Made by a program: the position numbers and the translations under genes | Assembly: GCA_951813525.2 (NCBI GenBank) | Contig: CATOTJ020000004.1 | Location: 1 to 64,000, forward strand | Source: Thermohalobaculum sp951813525 | GTDB taxonomy: Bacteria; Pseudomonadota; Alphaproteobacteria; Rhodobacterales; Rhodobacteraceae | DNA: 64,000 bases | Reading direction: 5' to 3' | Shown: one piece after another, positions 52,966 through 61,172 of the stretch | Layout: every line of letters begins with the position of its first letter | Position numbering within the stretch: position 1 is the first letter of the stretch | The notes under the pieces: generated by a model | Database searches by the model: none | Seen by the model: only the letters and a program-made list of their open reading frames with translations | What the model was told of the DNA's origin: nothing

Positions 52966-54243
52966 CTATGCGGGCCGCCCGCCGCTGAAATGGTAGTTCG
53001 CGATACAGTTGATCAGGTAGGCGAACGTGGAGGCGCCAACAATCAACCAGAGCGTCGTGAAAACGCTGAGCTCTGCGAAATAGACTGTCGCGAAGATGCC
53101 CAGCGATAGCACCAGCCGCGAAAGTTGCCAGAAAAAGACGAACCGCGTCGCCCCGACGATCACCGCACCCTTGTCCAACGGCGTCAGCACGAACTGGAAG
53201 AAAGCAGCGACGATCATAATCTGCGCGTAGTCGGTGGCATCCGACCATTCCGGGCCGAGCATGGTCGCAAAGAGATCGGGCGCCAACCAGTACATCGCCG
53301 CAAAGGGGACGACGGCGATCGTCACCAAGGCCGCCAGCATCCGTACGAACAGTGATCGGAACTGGCCATACTCGCGGAACCGGACGCTGATGCGCTCGCG
53401 GTAAACCTCGCCGATGGCTGACGAAATCATGATGGTCGGCAGTGTGATGAATCGGCTGGCCATGCTGTAATAGCCCGTCACTGCGGCACCGAAGCAGTTC
53501 GATAGCATCAGAACCGGTACCTGCATGCTCAGCGTGCCGACTAAGGTCGACGGCATCAGGTGGCGGGGATGGTTGGCGAACCTGCGGGCTATGGGCCGCA
53601 GGTCGGAGATCCCGGCGCCCAGGATCGCGCCCAGTTCCCCTGGCGCCAGCCCGAGCCTCAGGATGAAGCCGAGTGTGATCACCCGCCCGGCAATGGCGCC
53701 GATCATCAAGCCTGCTGCGCCCAATGCCCAGCCTCCCAACAACAGGCTGACCGTGTTGATCGCCAGGGCCTGGAGCACGGCCGCCTTGGCCAGGACCGGG
53801 TAGCGCCGGCAGCGGTTGACCCATTGGTTCAGCGTGAGGATCGCGTGCATCAGCCAGATATTCAGCGGCGTCAGCACGCAGAACAGCCAGGTCATCCCGT
53901 CGCCGATGACATCCCCAACGACAAGTATCCCCAGCGGCATGAGAACCAGCAGCACCGCCGCTAGGCCCAGGCTGATCCCGACCGCCAGCTTGACCAGGTT
54001 CAGCGCCTCGGACTCGGTCTCTGGGATCACGACCGCCATCTCGTAGCGTGCGCCGGCAATGGTCGCACCGACCGCGCTGACCGCACCAAATAGCGCGAAG
54101 ATCCCGAAATGTTCGGGGCTGTAGAACTGCACCAGCACCAACACCGATCCAATCATGATCAGTTGCGCCAGCGTCGTCCCCGACGACAGGAACAGCATGC
54201 CGCGGCGGGCTGGAGACAGAAAGCTCGAGAAAAACCTGTTCAT
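52966..54243 (-). CDS. wzx: polysaccharide flippase, Wzx-like
   Basis: A 425-residue membrane protein with about 12 transmembrane segments of the MATE/Wzx (polysaccharide transporter) type: MLFLSSGTTLAQLIMIGSVLVLVQFYSPEHFGIFALFGAVSAVGATIAGARYEMAVV at the N-terminus is characteristic. It would flip undecaprenyl-linked repeat units to the periplasm. ATG at 54243 is used (MNRFFSSFL). A longer frame of another phase on the same strand is a shadow. Confidence 0.85.
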   Translation of the reverse strand: MNRFFSSFLSPARRGMLFLSSGTTLAQLIMIGSVLVLVQFYSPEHFGIFALFGAVSAVGATIAGARYEMAVVIPETESEALNLVKLAVGISLGLAAVLLVLMPLGILVVGDVIGDGMTWLFCVLTPLNIWLMHAILTLNQWVNRCRRYPVLAKAAVLQALAINTVSLLLGGWALGAAGLMIGAIAGRVITLGFILRLGLAPGELGAILGAGISDLRPIARRFANHPRHLMPSTLVGTLSMQVPVLMLSNCFGAAVTGYYSMASRFITLPTIMISSAIGEVYRERISVRFREYGQFRSLFVRMLAALVTIAVVPFAAMYWLAPDLFATMLGPEWSDATDYAQIMIVAAFFQFVLTPLDKGAVIVGATRFVFFWQLSRLVLSLGIFATVYFAELSVFTTLWLIVGASTFAYLINCIANYHFSGGRPA

Positions 54244-54287
54244 AAGAGACCGACCGGCCCTGAGCTTGGGACACACACCCGCCCCAT

Positions 54288-55451
54288 CTAGCTGCGCCCT
54301 TCGAAGACAAGGGGGGTGACATACCAGTTATCGACCTGTCCGCCCGCCACGGCACCGCGATCGGTGAGCCGTCGCAGCATGGGATAGGGCGTTGGCCGGG
54401 GCAACCTGGTTACTGGCCAGTGGTTCGACAGGTTGGTCAGGCCGCATTCGGCGGTGAACCGCGCCGGCGCGCCGGGATCGTCGGCGGCGAGAAAATTCAG
54501 AACATAACCGCCTTGCCCGGCGCACCAGTCCGCGACAGCTCCCAGCAAGATGGAAAAGGTGTTTGCGTCCACCGGCAGGCAGACAATGTCGGCCAGGCGC
54601 CAGGCAAGCTTGTGATAGCGGTTGACGATGGCATAGCCCCGAGGCCCTGTCCGCCCATCCAATATTAGCGTTATCGGGAGCTGGTAGGGATTGCGCCAGA
54701 ACCGCCAGTCCAAATCCGCACGCATACGCCGCGGAGTCATGGGGTATTCCGCCCGAGCCTCAGTCCAGAACGTCTCGAAGAACGGATGCGCCGCCGCTTC
54801 GACGCCATCGAGCGCTGTCAGCCGGGCTCCATCCCCGGTCCGCCGGCGCGGCGACACGCCAAGGGCGCGGGCGCCGAGCCCGAGCGCCTGCTCGGCCAGC
54901 CGGTATTTCGCAGACCGCGCCGCCCGTCCGTCCGATCCGGCGATGACCGCGCCCAGAGCAGCCATTGCCCCGGAGCGCAGGGCCCATTCATGGCGCACCC
55001 AATGACGGGTGGCGTCATAGCCCAGTGCCTTGCGCTGGCGCAGTGCTGCCGCCGGCCCAACCGTCGAGAACAACAGGTCGAAACGCCCGGAATAATCGCC
55101 CAAGAAGCGTTTTTCGTAGCGAGGGTAGAGGATCTTGCGGCGGTAGTCCGGGTGAACCATCGTGTTCTCGGTCTTGCCGGCGACGAAATCTTGCGCCCCC
55201 TGGCTGAAGACTAGGGGCATCAGCCCGTGATGGCCAACGATGCGGGTCCCGCCGTTTGCGGCCACCGCATCGATGACCCACATCTCGCCGGCCCCGGCCG
55301 GCGCCTCGAGCCATTGCCACGCAAATTGCTCGCGGGTGCGCACGCGCCCCGTGACATCGCGGTAGAGTGCATTGATCGCGTCGGCGTCGCCTACCCGGTA
55401 CGGGCGGGCGTTGAACGTTTCCACGCGGTCAGCCGTTGTTGACGTAGGCAA
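54288..55451 (-). CDS. GNAT-like acyltransferase (387 aa)
   Basis: The N-terminal half looks like a GNAT domain (YRVGDADAINALYRDVTG; GTRIVGHHGLMPLVF; ENTMVHPDYRRKILYPRYEKRFL with the acyl-CoA-binding loop RRKI). The C-terminal half (residues ~210-387) repeats a GNAT-like layout, as in Eis- or FemAB-type proteins. It overlaps the acyl carrier protein gene by 23 bp, which suggests that its donor is acyl-ACP and its target an amino sugar. Substrate is inferred only. Confidence 0.65.
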   Translation of the reverse strand: MPTSTTADRVETFNARPYRVGDADAINALYRDVTGRVRTREQFAWQWLEAPAGAGEMWVIDAVAANGGTRIVGHHGLMPLVFSQGAQDFVAGKTENTMVHPDYRRKILYPRYEKRFLGDYSGRFDLLFSTVGPAAALRQRKALGYDATRHWVRHEWALRSGAMAALGAVIAGSDGRAARSAKYRLAEQALGLGARALGVSPRRRTGDGARLTALDGVEAAAHPFFETFWTEARAEYPMTPRRMRADLDWRFWRNPYQLPITLILDGRTGPRGYAIVNRYHKLAWRLADIVCLPVDANTFSILLGAVADWCAGQGGYVLNFLAADDPGAPARFTAECGLTNLSNHWPVTRLPRPTPYPMLRRLTDRGAVAGGQVDNWYVTPLVFEGRS

Positions 55452-55659
55452 GGATCGCGTTGATCGAACCCAGCTTCTCGACGTCCTCGTCCGGCACTTC
55501 TGCCCCGGTCTTCTCCTGAACGCCCAGAAGGATGTTCATGATGTCGAGCGAGTCTGCGCCGATATCCTCGAACGCCGTGTCGGGTTGCAGCTTGTCCATG
55601 TCGATCTGGGTGCCGGCATCTTCGATTATGGCAACGATGTCATCGTTGGTAAGTGTCAT
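55429..55659 (-). CDS. dedicated acyl carrier protein
   Basis: A 76-residue acidic protein with the phosphopantetheine site GADSLDIMN (Ser37) after DTAFEDIGA. It follows the ACP pattern of four helices and normal length. It is embedded between KASIII (9 bp away) and the acyltransferase (overlapping), so it serves this locus rather than general fatty acid synthesis. Confidence 0.93.
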   Translation of the reverse strand: MTLTNDDIVAIIEDAGTQIDMDKLQPDTAFEDIGADSLDIMNILLGVQEKTGAEVPDEDVEKLGSINAILAYVNNG

Positions 55660-55668
55660 TGCGGATCC

Positions 55669-56595
55669 TTAGTTGGTTCGGTTCAGGAGCATGCTGCCCC
55701 AGGATAGTCCGACCCCGAAGCCGGACAGCACAATTCGGTCGGTTCCGTCCCGGTCGAGATAATCAACTAATATCATCGGCAACGATGACGAAACGGTGTT
55801 GCCTGTGTGCTCGAGCGCAATCGGCACCTTTTCGGGTGGCAGTTTCATCCGCCGCGTCAAGGTCTCGACGATATAACGGCTGCCCTGATGCAGGATGAAG
55901 AGATCGATATCGTCCTGACTGATCCCGTTCGCCTTCAGCAGTGCCTTGATCTGCGGCGGTACCTTCGAGGCGGCGAAATTGAAGACCTGGCGTCCGACCA
56001 TGTCCAGCCGGCCGCCGCGGTTGATGATGTTCTCGCCGCCGCTGCCGTCGGTCGAAAAGCGCGCGGGTCCGATCTCGAATACCCCGTCGGGGCCCAGAAG
56101 CGTCGCCGTCGCGGCGTCGCCGAACAACAGCGAGGTGTTTTTGTCGGTCCGGTCGATGATCTTGGAATAGGGGTCGGCGGTCACGAAAATGCCGTTCGTC
56201 AGGCCGGCCGAGGCCATGAACCCGCGCGCCGCGTGCAGGCCATAGACATAGCCCGAGCAGCCCAGCGAGATATCGAAGGCGGCGACATGGGTCGGCAGGC
56301 CGGCCTTGACCTGCACCATGGCCGAGGTGTGCGGCAGCCCGTTGCCATCGGGGTTTTGGGTGCACACCATTAGGAACTCGATGGCCTCGGGCTCGGTGCC
56401 CGATTTCTCCAGCAGTGCCGTGACCGCGCGCGCCGCGATGTCCGAGGTGTCGTCCCCCCCGGCCATGACCGGCAGGGTGCGCGCGCCGATCCGGTCGGTC
56501 GCGAAACCGGCCTCCTCGCCAAAGCCCGCGGCCTGCTCGATATTGTCGATCCGCCCTTCCGGAACCCAACAGGCGATATCCTTCAACCCAATCAT
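55669..56595 (-). CDS. 3-oxoacyl-ACP synthase III (KASIII/FabH-like)
   Basis: A 308-residue thiolase-fold enzyme from the ATG at 56595 (MIGLKDIACWVPEG). The triad is present: Cys in FDISLGCSGYVYGL near residue 113, His in LFILHQGSRYIVE near 235, Asn in ALEHTGNTVSSSLP near 265, and the GFGVGLSWGSMLL tail. It condenses an acyl-CoA or acyl-ACP starter with malonyl-ACP. No ketoreductase or dehydratase is nearby, so the acyl chain made is short or is completed by housekeeping enzymes. It overlaps the 197-aa gene by 4 bp. Confidence 0.9.
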   Translation of the reverse strand: MIGLKDIACWVPEGRIDNIEQAAGFGEEAGFATDRIGARTLPVMAGGDDTSDIAARAVTALLEKSGTEPEAIEFLMVCTQNPDGNGLPHTSAMVQVKAGLPTHVAAFDISLGCSGYVYGLHAARGFMASAGLTNGIFVTADPYSKIIDRTDKNTSLLFGDAATATLLGPDGVFEIGPARFSTDGSGGENIINRGGRLDMVGRQVFNFAASKVPPQIKALLKANGISQDDIDLFILHQGSRYIVETLTRRMKLPPEKVPIALEHTGNTVSSSLPMILVDYLDRDGTDRIVLSGFGVGLSWGSMLLNRTN

Positions 56596-57185
56596 GACGT
56601 GTAGACTCCAAAGTGAATGCGCCCGACCGGAGCACCGTCGGCCAGGATATCCGAGACGGTCGCCCGCCCGCCCAACTTGTTTACAATGCGGATCGTGAAC
56701 GGAGTGGGCGCCTGATCCAGCCGCCCGCTCAGGTCGGTCCGGATGAAAATCCACTTTCCGCTATCAAGCGGCAGAACGCTATTGTGCAGTGCCTTGGTCA
56801 GCGCGACGATTTCCTCGATCGATGAAAAGTCCGAGACCTGCCCCTGACGGATCGTCTCGCCCTCGATCTCGGCGCCGATCAGCATGTCTTCCTCGGGATA
56901 GGGGATGCGCGTGGTGACCGGCTGCTCGGTCTCGACCAGATATCCATCGGGCAGGTTGTCCATACCGGCCAGCTTGAAGGTCGCGACCGCTGCCGCGCCG
57001 TTCTTGGGTTCATCGCCGCTGCGCAGTTCGCACAGGTTATGCGCCATCTTCCGCATGATCAGAGACGCGATGTAGACATCCGGCGCGTAATGATCGCGGA
57101 ACGCCTGCAACGCAAAATCGAAGATATCGTTGCCGGCGACGTAGCCGCGCTGTTCCTTGTAGGGGATATCCAGAACCTGCTTCAT
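56592..57185 (-). CDS. hypothetical protein (197 aa) of the acyl module
   Basis: I start it at the ATG at 57185 (MKQVLDIPYKEQRGYVAGNDIF). It is soluble, without signal peptide or clear motifs; YVAGNDIFDFALQAF and RGGRAT-like segments do not identify a family. A mixed strand/helix pattern and a position directly before KASIII (ATGA overlap) would suit a hot-dog-type or substrate-supplying enzyme, but that is speculation. I do not recognise it. Confidence 0.7.
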   Translation of the reverse strand: MKQVLDIPYKEQRGYVAGNDIFDFALQAFRDHYAPDVYIASLIMRKMAHNLCELRSGDEPKNGAAAVATFKLAGMDNLPDGYLVETEQPVTTRIPYPEEDMLIGAEIEGETIRQGQVSDFSSIEEIVALTKALHNSVLPLDSGKWIFIRTDLSGRLDQAPTPFTIRIVNKLGGRATVSDILADGAPVGRIHFGVYTS

Positions 57186-57309
57186 ATCTGCTCCTTGGAC
57201 AGAGCGGGTCTTGTAAGGCCCGATATGCAGGGCGACATCTTGCCTGAACGGGATTGCCACTCACCCCAAGGAACACACGCTGCACCAGCCATAAAACGAA
57301 TATCCTGAA

Positions 57310-58635
57310 TTATACGTTCTCTTGCCCGGCAGAACAATCGTGCTCGAGCCTGTCCAGTACGTTCCGGCAAGTGTCGATTACTGCAGGTTCGACCGCGATA
57401 TCGCTGGTATAGCGGCCCTGTAGGTCGAAGCTGCGGCGGAACCACTCGACCTCGTACCCCTTTTGCGGGATTTGCCGGTCCATCGGAAGGTACCCGAAGA
57501 CAGGGCCTGTATATCCCGTCAGCAACCGGTCTGGGGCTGCCGCGTCCCAGCCCAGCGCGCCGGTCCAGTAAAAGCTGGGCTCGGCCCCCAGACCAAGCAC
57601 CTGCACACCCCACAGATCCAACCCGGCAACGGGCATTTCTCCGCCGTCCTGCTCGGCCAGGATCAGCTCAAGCGCCAGCGCACCCCGTACCGCGATAACC
57701 CCACTCCGAACCGGCAGCGCCTGCAGATATTCCAGCGCCGTAGTGACCGCCCCGGTCAGTCCCCGGTCGAAGGCCGCCTCGCCCTCGGGTCCGGGCCGGG
57801 CAAAGGAGGTTTGGAACGGATAGGGAAACAGCAGGCGGCGCGGGTGCGTTAAGAGGGCCGCCCGCAGGTCCGGCCGGATGTCGCCACAGCACCCCGGAGC
57901 AAAAAGAACCGGCAGGTCCGTGCTCAGCCGGTCCCGCAGGGCCTGCCGGATTACCGCGACGAAATCTGCCGAGATCAGCCGGGTCGAGCGCCGGCTGATC
58001 GGGTGGCAGGGCCAGCTGACCAGGGCAAAATGTGTGCCCCCGTCGCCGGCATCCTGCTTTGCGAACACCCAGAGTCGCAGCGTGCGCGGGATATCGACAG
58101 ACGGATTCGGAGCGAGCTGGGTGTCGATCCCTGCATAGGGCCACTGCTTGCGCAGCGAAAAACCGCGACGGCGGCGAAAGCAACTGCCCGGCACCTCGGC
58201 GCTGCCGAAACGGATCTGCGTGACTGGCTGGCCGTGCCCGCCGTCCAGCGCCCCGGCAATACTACGCGCCACCGCCGCGGCCGTATCCGCCAGGTAGGAC
58301 GGCTCGCACCGGCCCAGCAGCGGTTTACACGGATCAAGTGAGGGTGTGTTGTGCGAGTGGCTGGCCACCACGGTCAGCGAGGCAACTCCGACATCCAGCG
58401 AGACTAGCTGGGAAGTCAACTCTGCCTCGAATTTGGCCGACGAGAACAAGGTATCGAGCGTGATGAGAACCCCGAAGCCGCCCTCTCCGGGCCAGGCGAT
58501 CCAGTTCGCCTCGAGACAGGGGGAAGCGGCAGGATCGACGCGGACATCCGAATGGGAAAAGACTGCAATGGGCTTGGCGGGGTCGATCGCGACGGTGCCC
58601 GCATAAACACGCCCGTGTGACCGCTCGCTATGCAT
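57310..58635 (-). CDS. neutral/alkaline ceramidase-fold hydrolase
   Basis: A 441-residue protein resembling the N-terminal catalytic domain of neutral ceramidases: LTVVASHSHNTPS near residue 88-100 corresponds to the zinc-binding THTHSGP segment, LVSWPCHPISRRSTRLISADFVAVIRQAL carries further His/Ser ligands, and LFAPGCCGDIRPDL matches the QGDxSPN region. No signal peptide is seen, so the enzyme is cytoplasmic, unlike secreted ceramidases. It may hydrolyse or form an N-acyl bond on a sugar. First gene of the leftward cluster, 124 bp before the 197-aa gene. Confidence 0.78.
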   Translation of the reverse strand: MHSERSHGRVYAGTVAIDPAKPIAVFSHSDVRVDPAASPCLEANWIAWPGEGGFGVLITLDTLFSSAKFEAELTSQLVSLDVGVASLTVVASHSHNTPSLDPCKPLLGRCEPSYLADTAAAVARSIAGALDGGHGQPVTQIRFGSAEVPGSCFRRRRGFSLRKQWPYAGIDTQLAPNPSVDIPRTLRLWVFAKQDAGDGGTHFALVSWPCHPISRRSTRLISADFVAVIRQALRDRLSTDLPVLFAPGCCGDIRPDLRAALLTHPRRLLFPYPFQTSFARPGPEGEAAFDRGLTGAVTTALEYLQALPVRSGVIAVRGALALELILAEQDGGEMPVAGLDLWGVQVLGLGAEPSFYWTGALGWDAAAPDRLLTGYTGPVFGYLPMDRQIPQKGYEVEWFRRSFDLQGRYTSDIAVEPAVIDTCRNVLDRLEHDCSAGQENV

Positions 58636-58777
58636 TTCCAGCCTCCTATTGCTGTGCCGCCGCGGTTATATCTGCGGCGCCCGGGATTACAAGCCGAGGT
58701 GGCCCTCGCTGCCGCAGAATGACCCGAGGACAACAAGCATCGTAGAGAAATCGTGTCGAATCAGCTGGCCTGAATTG

Positions 58778-59023
58778 TTATTCAGAGACAGTTTTTGGAG
58801 TCGGCAGTAGCGTAAGCGGTTGATATTTCATAAATAATTGAGTGGCGGAGCCATCCTTTTCGCAAGACAGAAACCGCCCCGCCGCGATGTCGTTGGTATC
58901 TGAGCCGGTCTCCTTGAGCACCCCCTGGATGCCTTGAGTGATCAGCATCCGACCAGGCACGGATTGGTCGCCGCGTCGGAACCGATCGTTGGCATCTCGG
59001 ATTGCCTCGGTCTCGCTGTTCAT
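58778..59023 (-). pseudogene. probable fragment of a DUF3768-type protein
   Basis: The start (AIRDANDRFRRGDQSVPGRMLITQGIQGVLKETG) looks like the first third of small alphaproteobacterial plasmid proteins of the DUF3768 type. The rest (NDIAAGRFLSCEKDG onward) does not continue the pattern. 81 residues in all. A plasmid-housekeeping remnant is the likeliest reading. The surrounding 58636-58777 and 59024-59225 hold no other gene. Confidence 0.4.
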
Positions 59024-59225
59024 CAGTATCGTCCTCTTCTTCGCGATACGCCCGAACCATTCGGGCGCATCGGCCAGAGAGGACGGTCGAGATCGGTGAG
59101 GTCGCCGTAGAAAGCGGAAGAAGTGAGTGGCAGGGCTAAGGCATTGTAAAATAGCTATTTCTCAAGAGTGCCTTTTCTTGCTTTCGCTTTGTCCAGCATC
59201 GCGACCGAAGCGGAACCAATTTCCA

Positions 59226-60206
59226 TCAGTACCCGATCTTCAAGCTCGCGCTCTTCCGGTGCTTCTGGGCCGTGTGGTTGTAGCCCTCGGTCGTGGTGAT
59301 CGAGGCATGCCCGACGGTGCGCTGGATGTCCTCGCCAGTACAGCCGGCCTCGAAGGCCGACGTGATCATGGTGGCGCGCGCCATGTGCGGAAAGGCCGAG
59401 CTGTCGATCCCGGCCTTGCAAGCGTAGCGGTCGAACAGGCGATAGCACTGCACCCGGGAGAGGGGTGCTCCGCGTTTACCGTTTCGGACGGGTTGGAAGA
59501 GGAACGCCTCCGGATCGAGGCTGTGCGGCGCCCGGTCGAGGTACTCGCGGATCGCCTGGGCACAGTCGAGGTTGATTGCCACCGTGTTGGTCTTGCCGCC
59601 CTTGATAGTCATTGAGAGAACGGGGAATTCGGCGTCGTAGCCGAAATCCCGCACCTTGAGCCGGCCGGGCTCGGAACAGCGCGCACCAACATAAAAGTAG
59701 ACGTGCAGCAGCGCCCGGTCGCGAAGACCCTGCAGACTGTCGGTGTTCGGCGCATCCAGCATGGCGCGCACCTGGCGCTTCGAGAGGGTAGGGGACTTGC
59801 CCGCGCCGATCCCGGCATTGCCGGTCTTCGGGCGGCGCACGCCGGTGACCGGATTGGCCTGGGTCAGCTGCTCGTCCGTCAGGTGCTTGTAGAGTGACGA
59901 CAGCGCCGAGAGCCGGCTAGCGATCGTCGCCTGGGAAAGATCCGCGGCTTCCATCGACGCGCGCCAGGCGAGCACGTGGGCCTGGCGGACATCGTAGAGC
60001 TCGTCCGGGGACGCGATACCGATCGTGGCAATGAACGACGCGATTGAGCGCTGATAGGCATCACGCGTGTTTTGGGATGCGAAGTTCGCAAGCCAGACAT
60101 TTTCAGAGCGCACGTTTGTGAGCACGTTGAACGCATCGGTGTTCTCGAGCTCACCTTTCTTGAATTCGACCAGCGGTCGCACGTCGTCCTCGTTGGGTTG
60201 GTTCAT
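59226..60206 (-). CDS. tyrosine recombinase/integrase
   Basis: A 326-residue XerC-like site-specific recombinase from the ATG at 60206 (an alternative start at 60224 adds six residues). The N-terminal SAM-like domain spans residues ~35-125. The catalytic set is complete: Arg in YVGARCSEPGRLKV, Lys in TIKGGKTNTV, His-x-x-Arg in FPHMARATMIT, His in TVGHASITTTEGY and the nucleophile Tyr. It could be a dimer resolvase for the plasmid or the integrase of a former island. Confidence 0.9.
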   Translation of the reverse strand: MNQPNEDDVRPLVEFKKGELENTDAFNVLTNVRSENVWLANFASQNTRDAYQRSIASFIATIGIASPDELYDVRQAHVLAWRASMEAADLSQATIASRLSALSSLYKHLTDEQLTQANPVTGVRRPKTGNAGIGAGKSPTLSKRQVRAMLDAPNTDSLQGLRDRALLHVYFYVGARCSEPGRLKVRDFGYDAEFPVLSMTIKGGKTNTVAINLDCAQAIREYLDRAPHSLDPEAFLFQPVRNGKRGAPLSRVQCYRLFDRYACKAGIDSSAFPHMARATMITSAFEAGCTGEDIQRTVGHASITTTEGYNHTAQKHRKSASLKIGY

Positions 60207-60393
60207 GCCCTCAGATTCTAGCATAAAGATAGTTACATAAAAATGGTTATGTTACGATACAGCGATAACCCGAACGGTCAGTTATTGTCGCCACACAGTT
60301 CCGCAATCTTGCGGGCCGCCTCACCGTATGGCCGTTAGGTCGTGCTCAACGGGTGAGCATAGAGGGCTACCGCCTGTTCCTCGAGGTTTTGTT

Positions 60394-60682
60394 TGAGGTG
60401 CCCCTAGTTTCCTAGACACCTGCCTGGTTCAGTTTCTGCTGCCCGATCTCGAAATCAACGGGCGACAGCATGCCGTTGTTCGTGTGTTTGCGCTTCGGGT
60501 TGTAGAAAGCTCAATGTATTCGAACACGTCCTGCCGGGCGGCGTCGCGGGTCGGATAAGTCCGTCGCCTGATCTGGTGCACCGCATCCTGCTTGAACTCG
60601 TCGCTATAGTTACTTGTCCCCATGTCAGCCTCCTCGCCTCAAAATTAGGGGGCAAAGCGTCTACAAATCTAGGGGCACCTCA
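60394..60682 (-). mobile_element. short deletion derivative of an IS3-family element
   Basis: A 289-bp unit with inverted ends TGAGGTGCCCCTAG at 60394-60407 and, read leftward, 60682-60669. Inside, the orfA start (MGTSNYSDEFKQDAVHQIRRRTYPTRDA) runs directly into the end of orfB (DVFEYIELS, then FYNPKRKHTNNGMLSPVDFE in another frame). Both termini are kept while the catalytic core is gone, so it can only move in trans. Confidence 0.78.
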
Positions 60683-60763
60683 GAGCGCCTTCACTGGACG
60701 GGTGCATCTTAACGAAGGCTTCACCATAATGTTCGACCTTCCATCTGGGGAAGCGAGGTTTTG

Positions 60764-60964
60764 ATGGTCGAGGTTCGAACGGATGGCAAATGCTATCACG
60801 TGAGTTGCAGCAAATGCGGTGAGCATTTCGAAATTCTGCGCAGCGATCTGAGTGGCATCTTACGGAGCGTACCGGACGAGGTCTTCTTGCGCCACTCCTT
60901 GAAATGCGCCTGCGAGCTTCCAGAACAGCAAAACAACATGCACCACGCACTCCTACAAGTTTAG
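60764..60964 (+). CDS. small Cys-rich hypothetical protein (66 aa)
   Basis: An ATG at 60764 opens a frame for MVEVRTDGKCYHVSCSKCGEHFEILRSDL and on to SLKCACELPEQQ. CSKCG and KCAC, about 30 residues apart, could form a four-Cys zinc site. Codon use is normal for the region. No family recognised. It stands alone between the IS3 derivative and the second Tn3 copy; 208 bp of AT-rich, apparently gene-free DNA follow. Confidence 0.5.
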   Translation: MVEVRTDGKCYHVSCSKCGEHFEILRSDLSGILRSVPDEVFLRHSLKCACELPEQQNNMHHALLQV

Positions 60965-61172
60965 CACTCTCAAAGCTGAAAACGCCAATTTTGGTATTTT
61001 ATATTTTAGAATGGTTCAAATACGCAGTCACGGTCTGTGGGTATTAACTGTATATTAACCCGAATAACTAAATGATTAATGAATTCACGAACTTGGGCGA
61101 ATACCACGCGAAGCCGATAAGTGGCCATGGAGGTGGGTATGCTGCAGAATTTCAATCCAGTAGACGCAGCTT

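Noticed and set aside
52886..54355. A 489-codon open frame overlapping wzx on the same strand
   Set aside because: Its product is almost pure Arg/Gly/Ala/Asp without domains, typical of a shadow frame in GC-rich DNA; wzx in the other frame has clear membrane segments.
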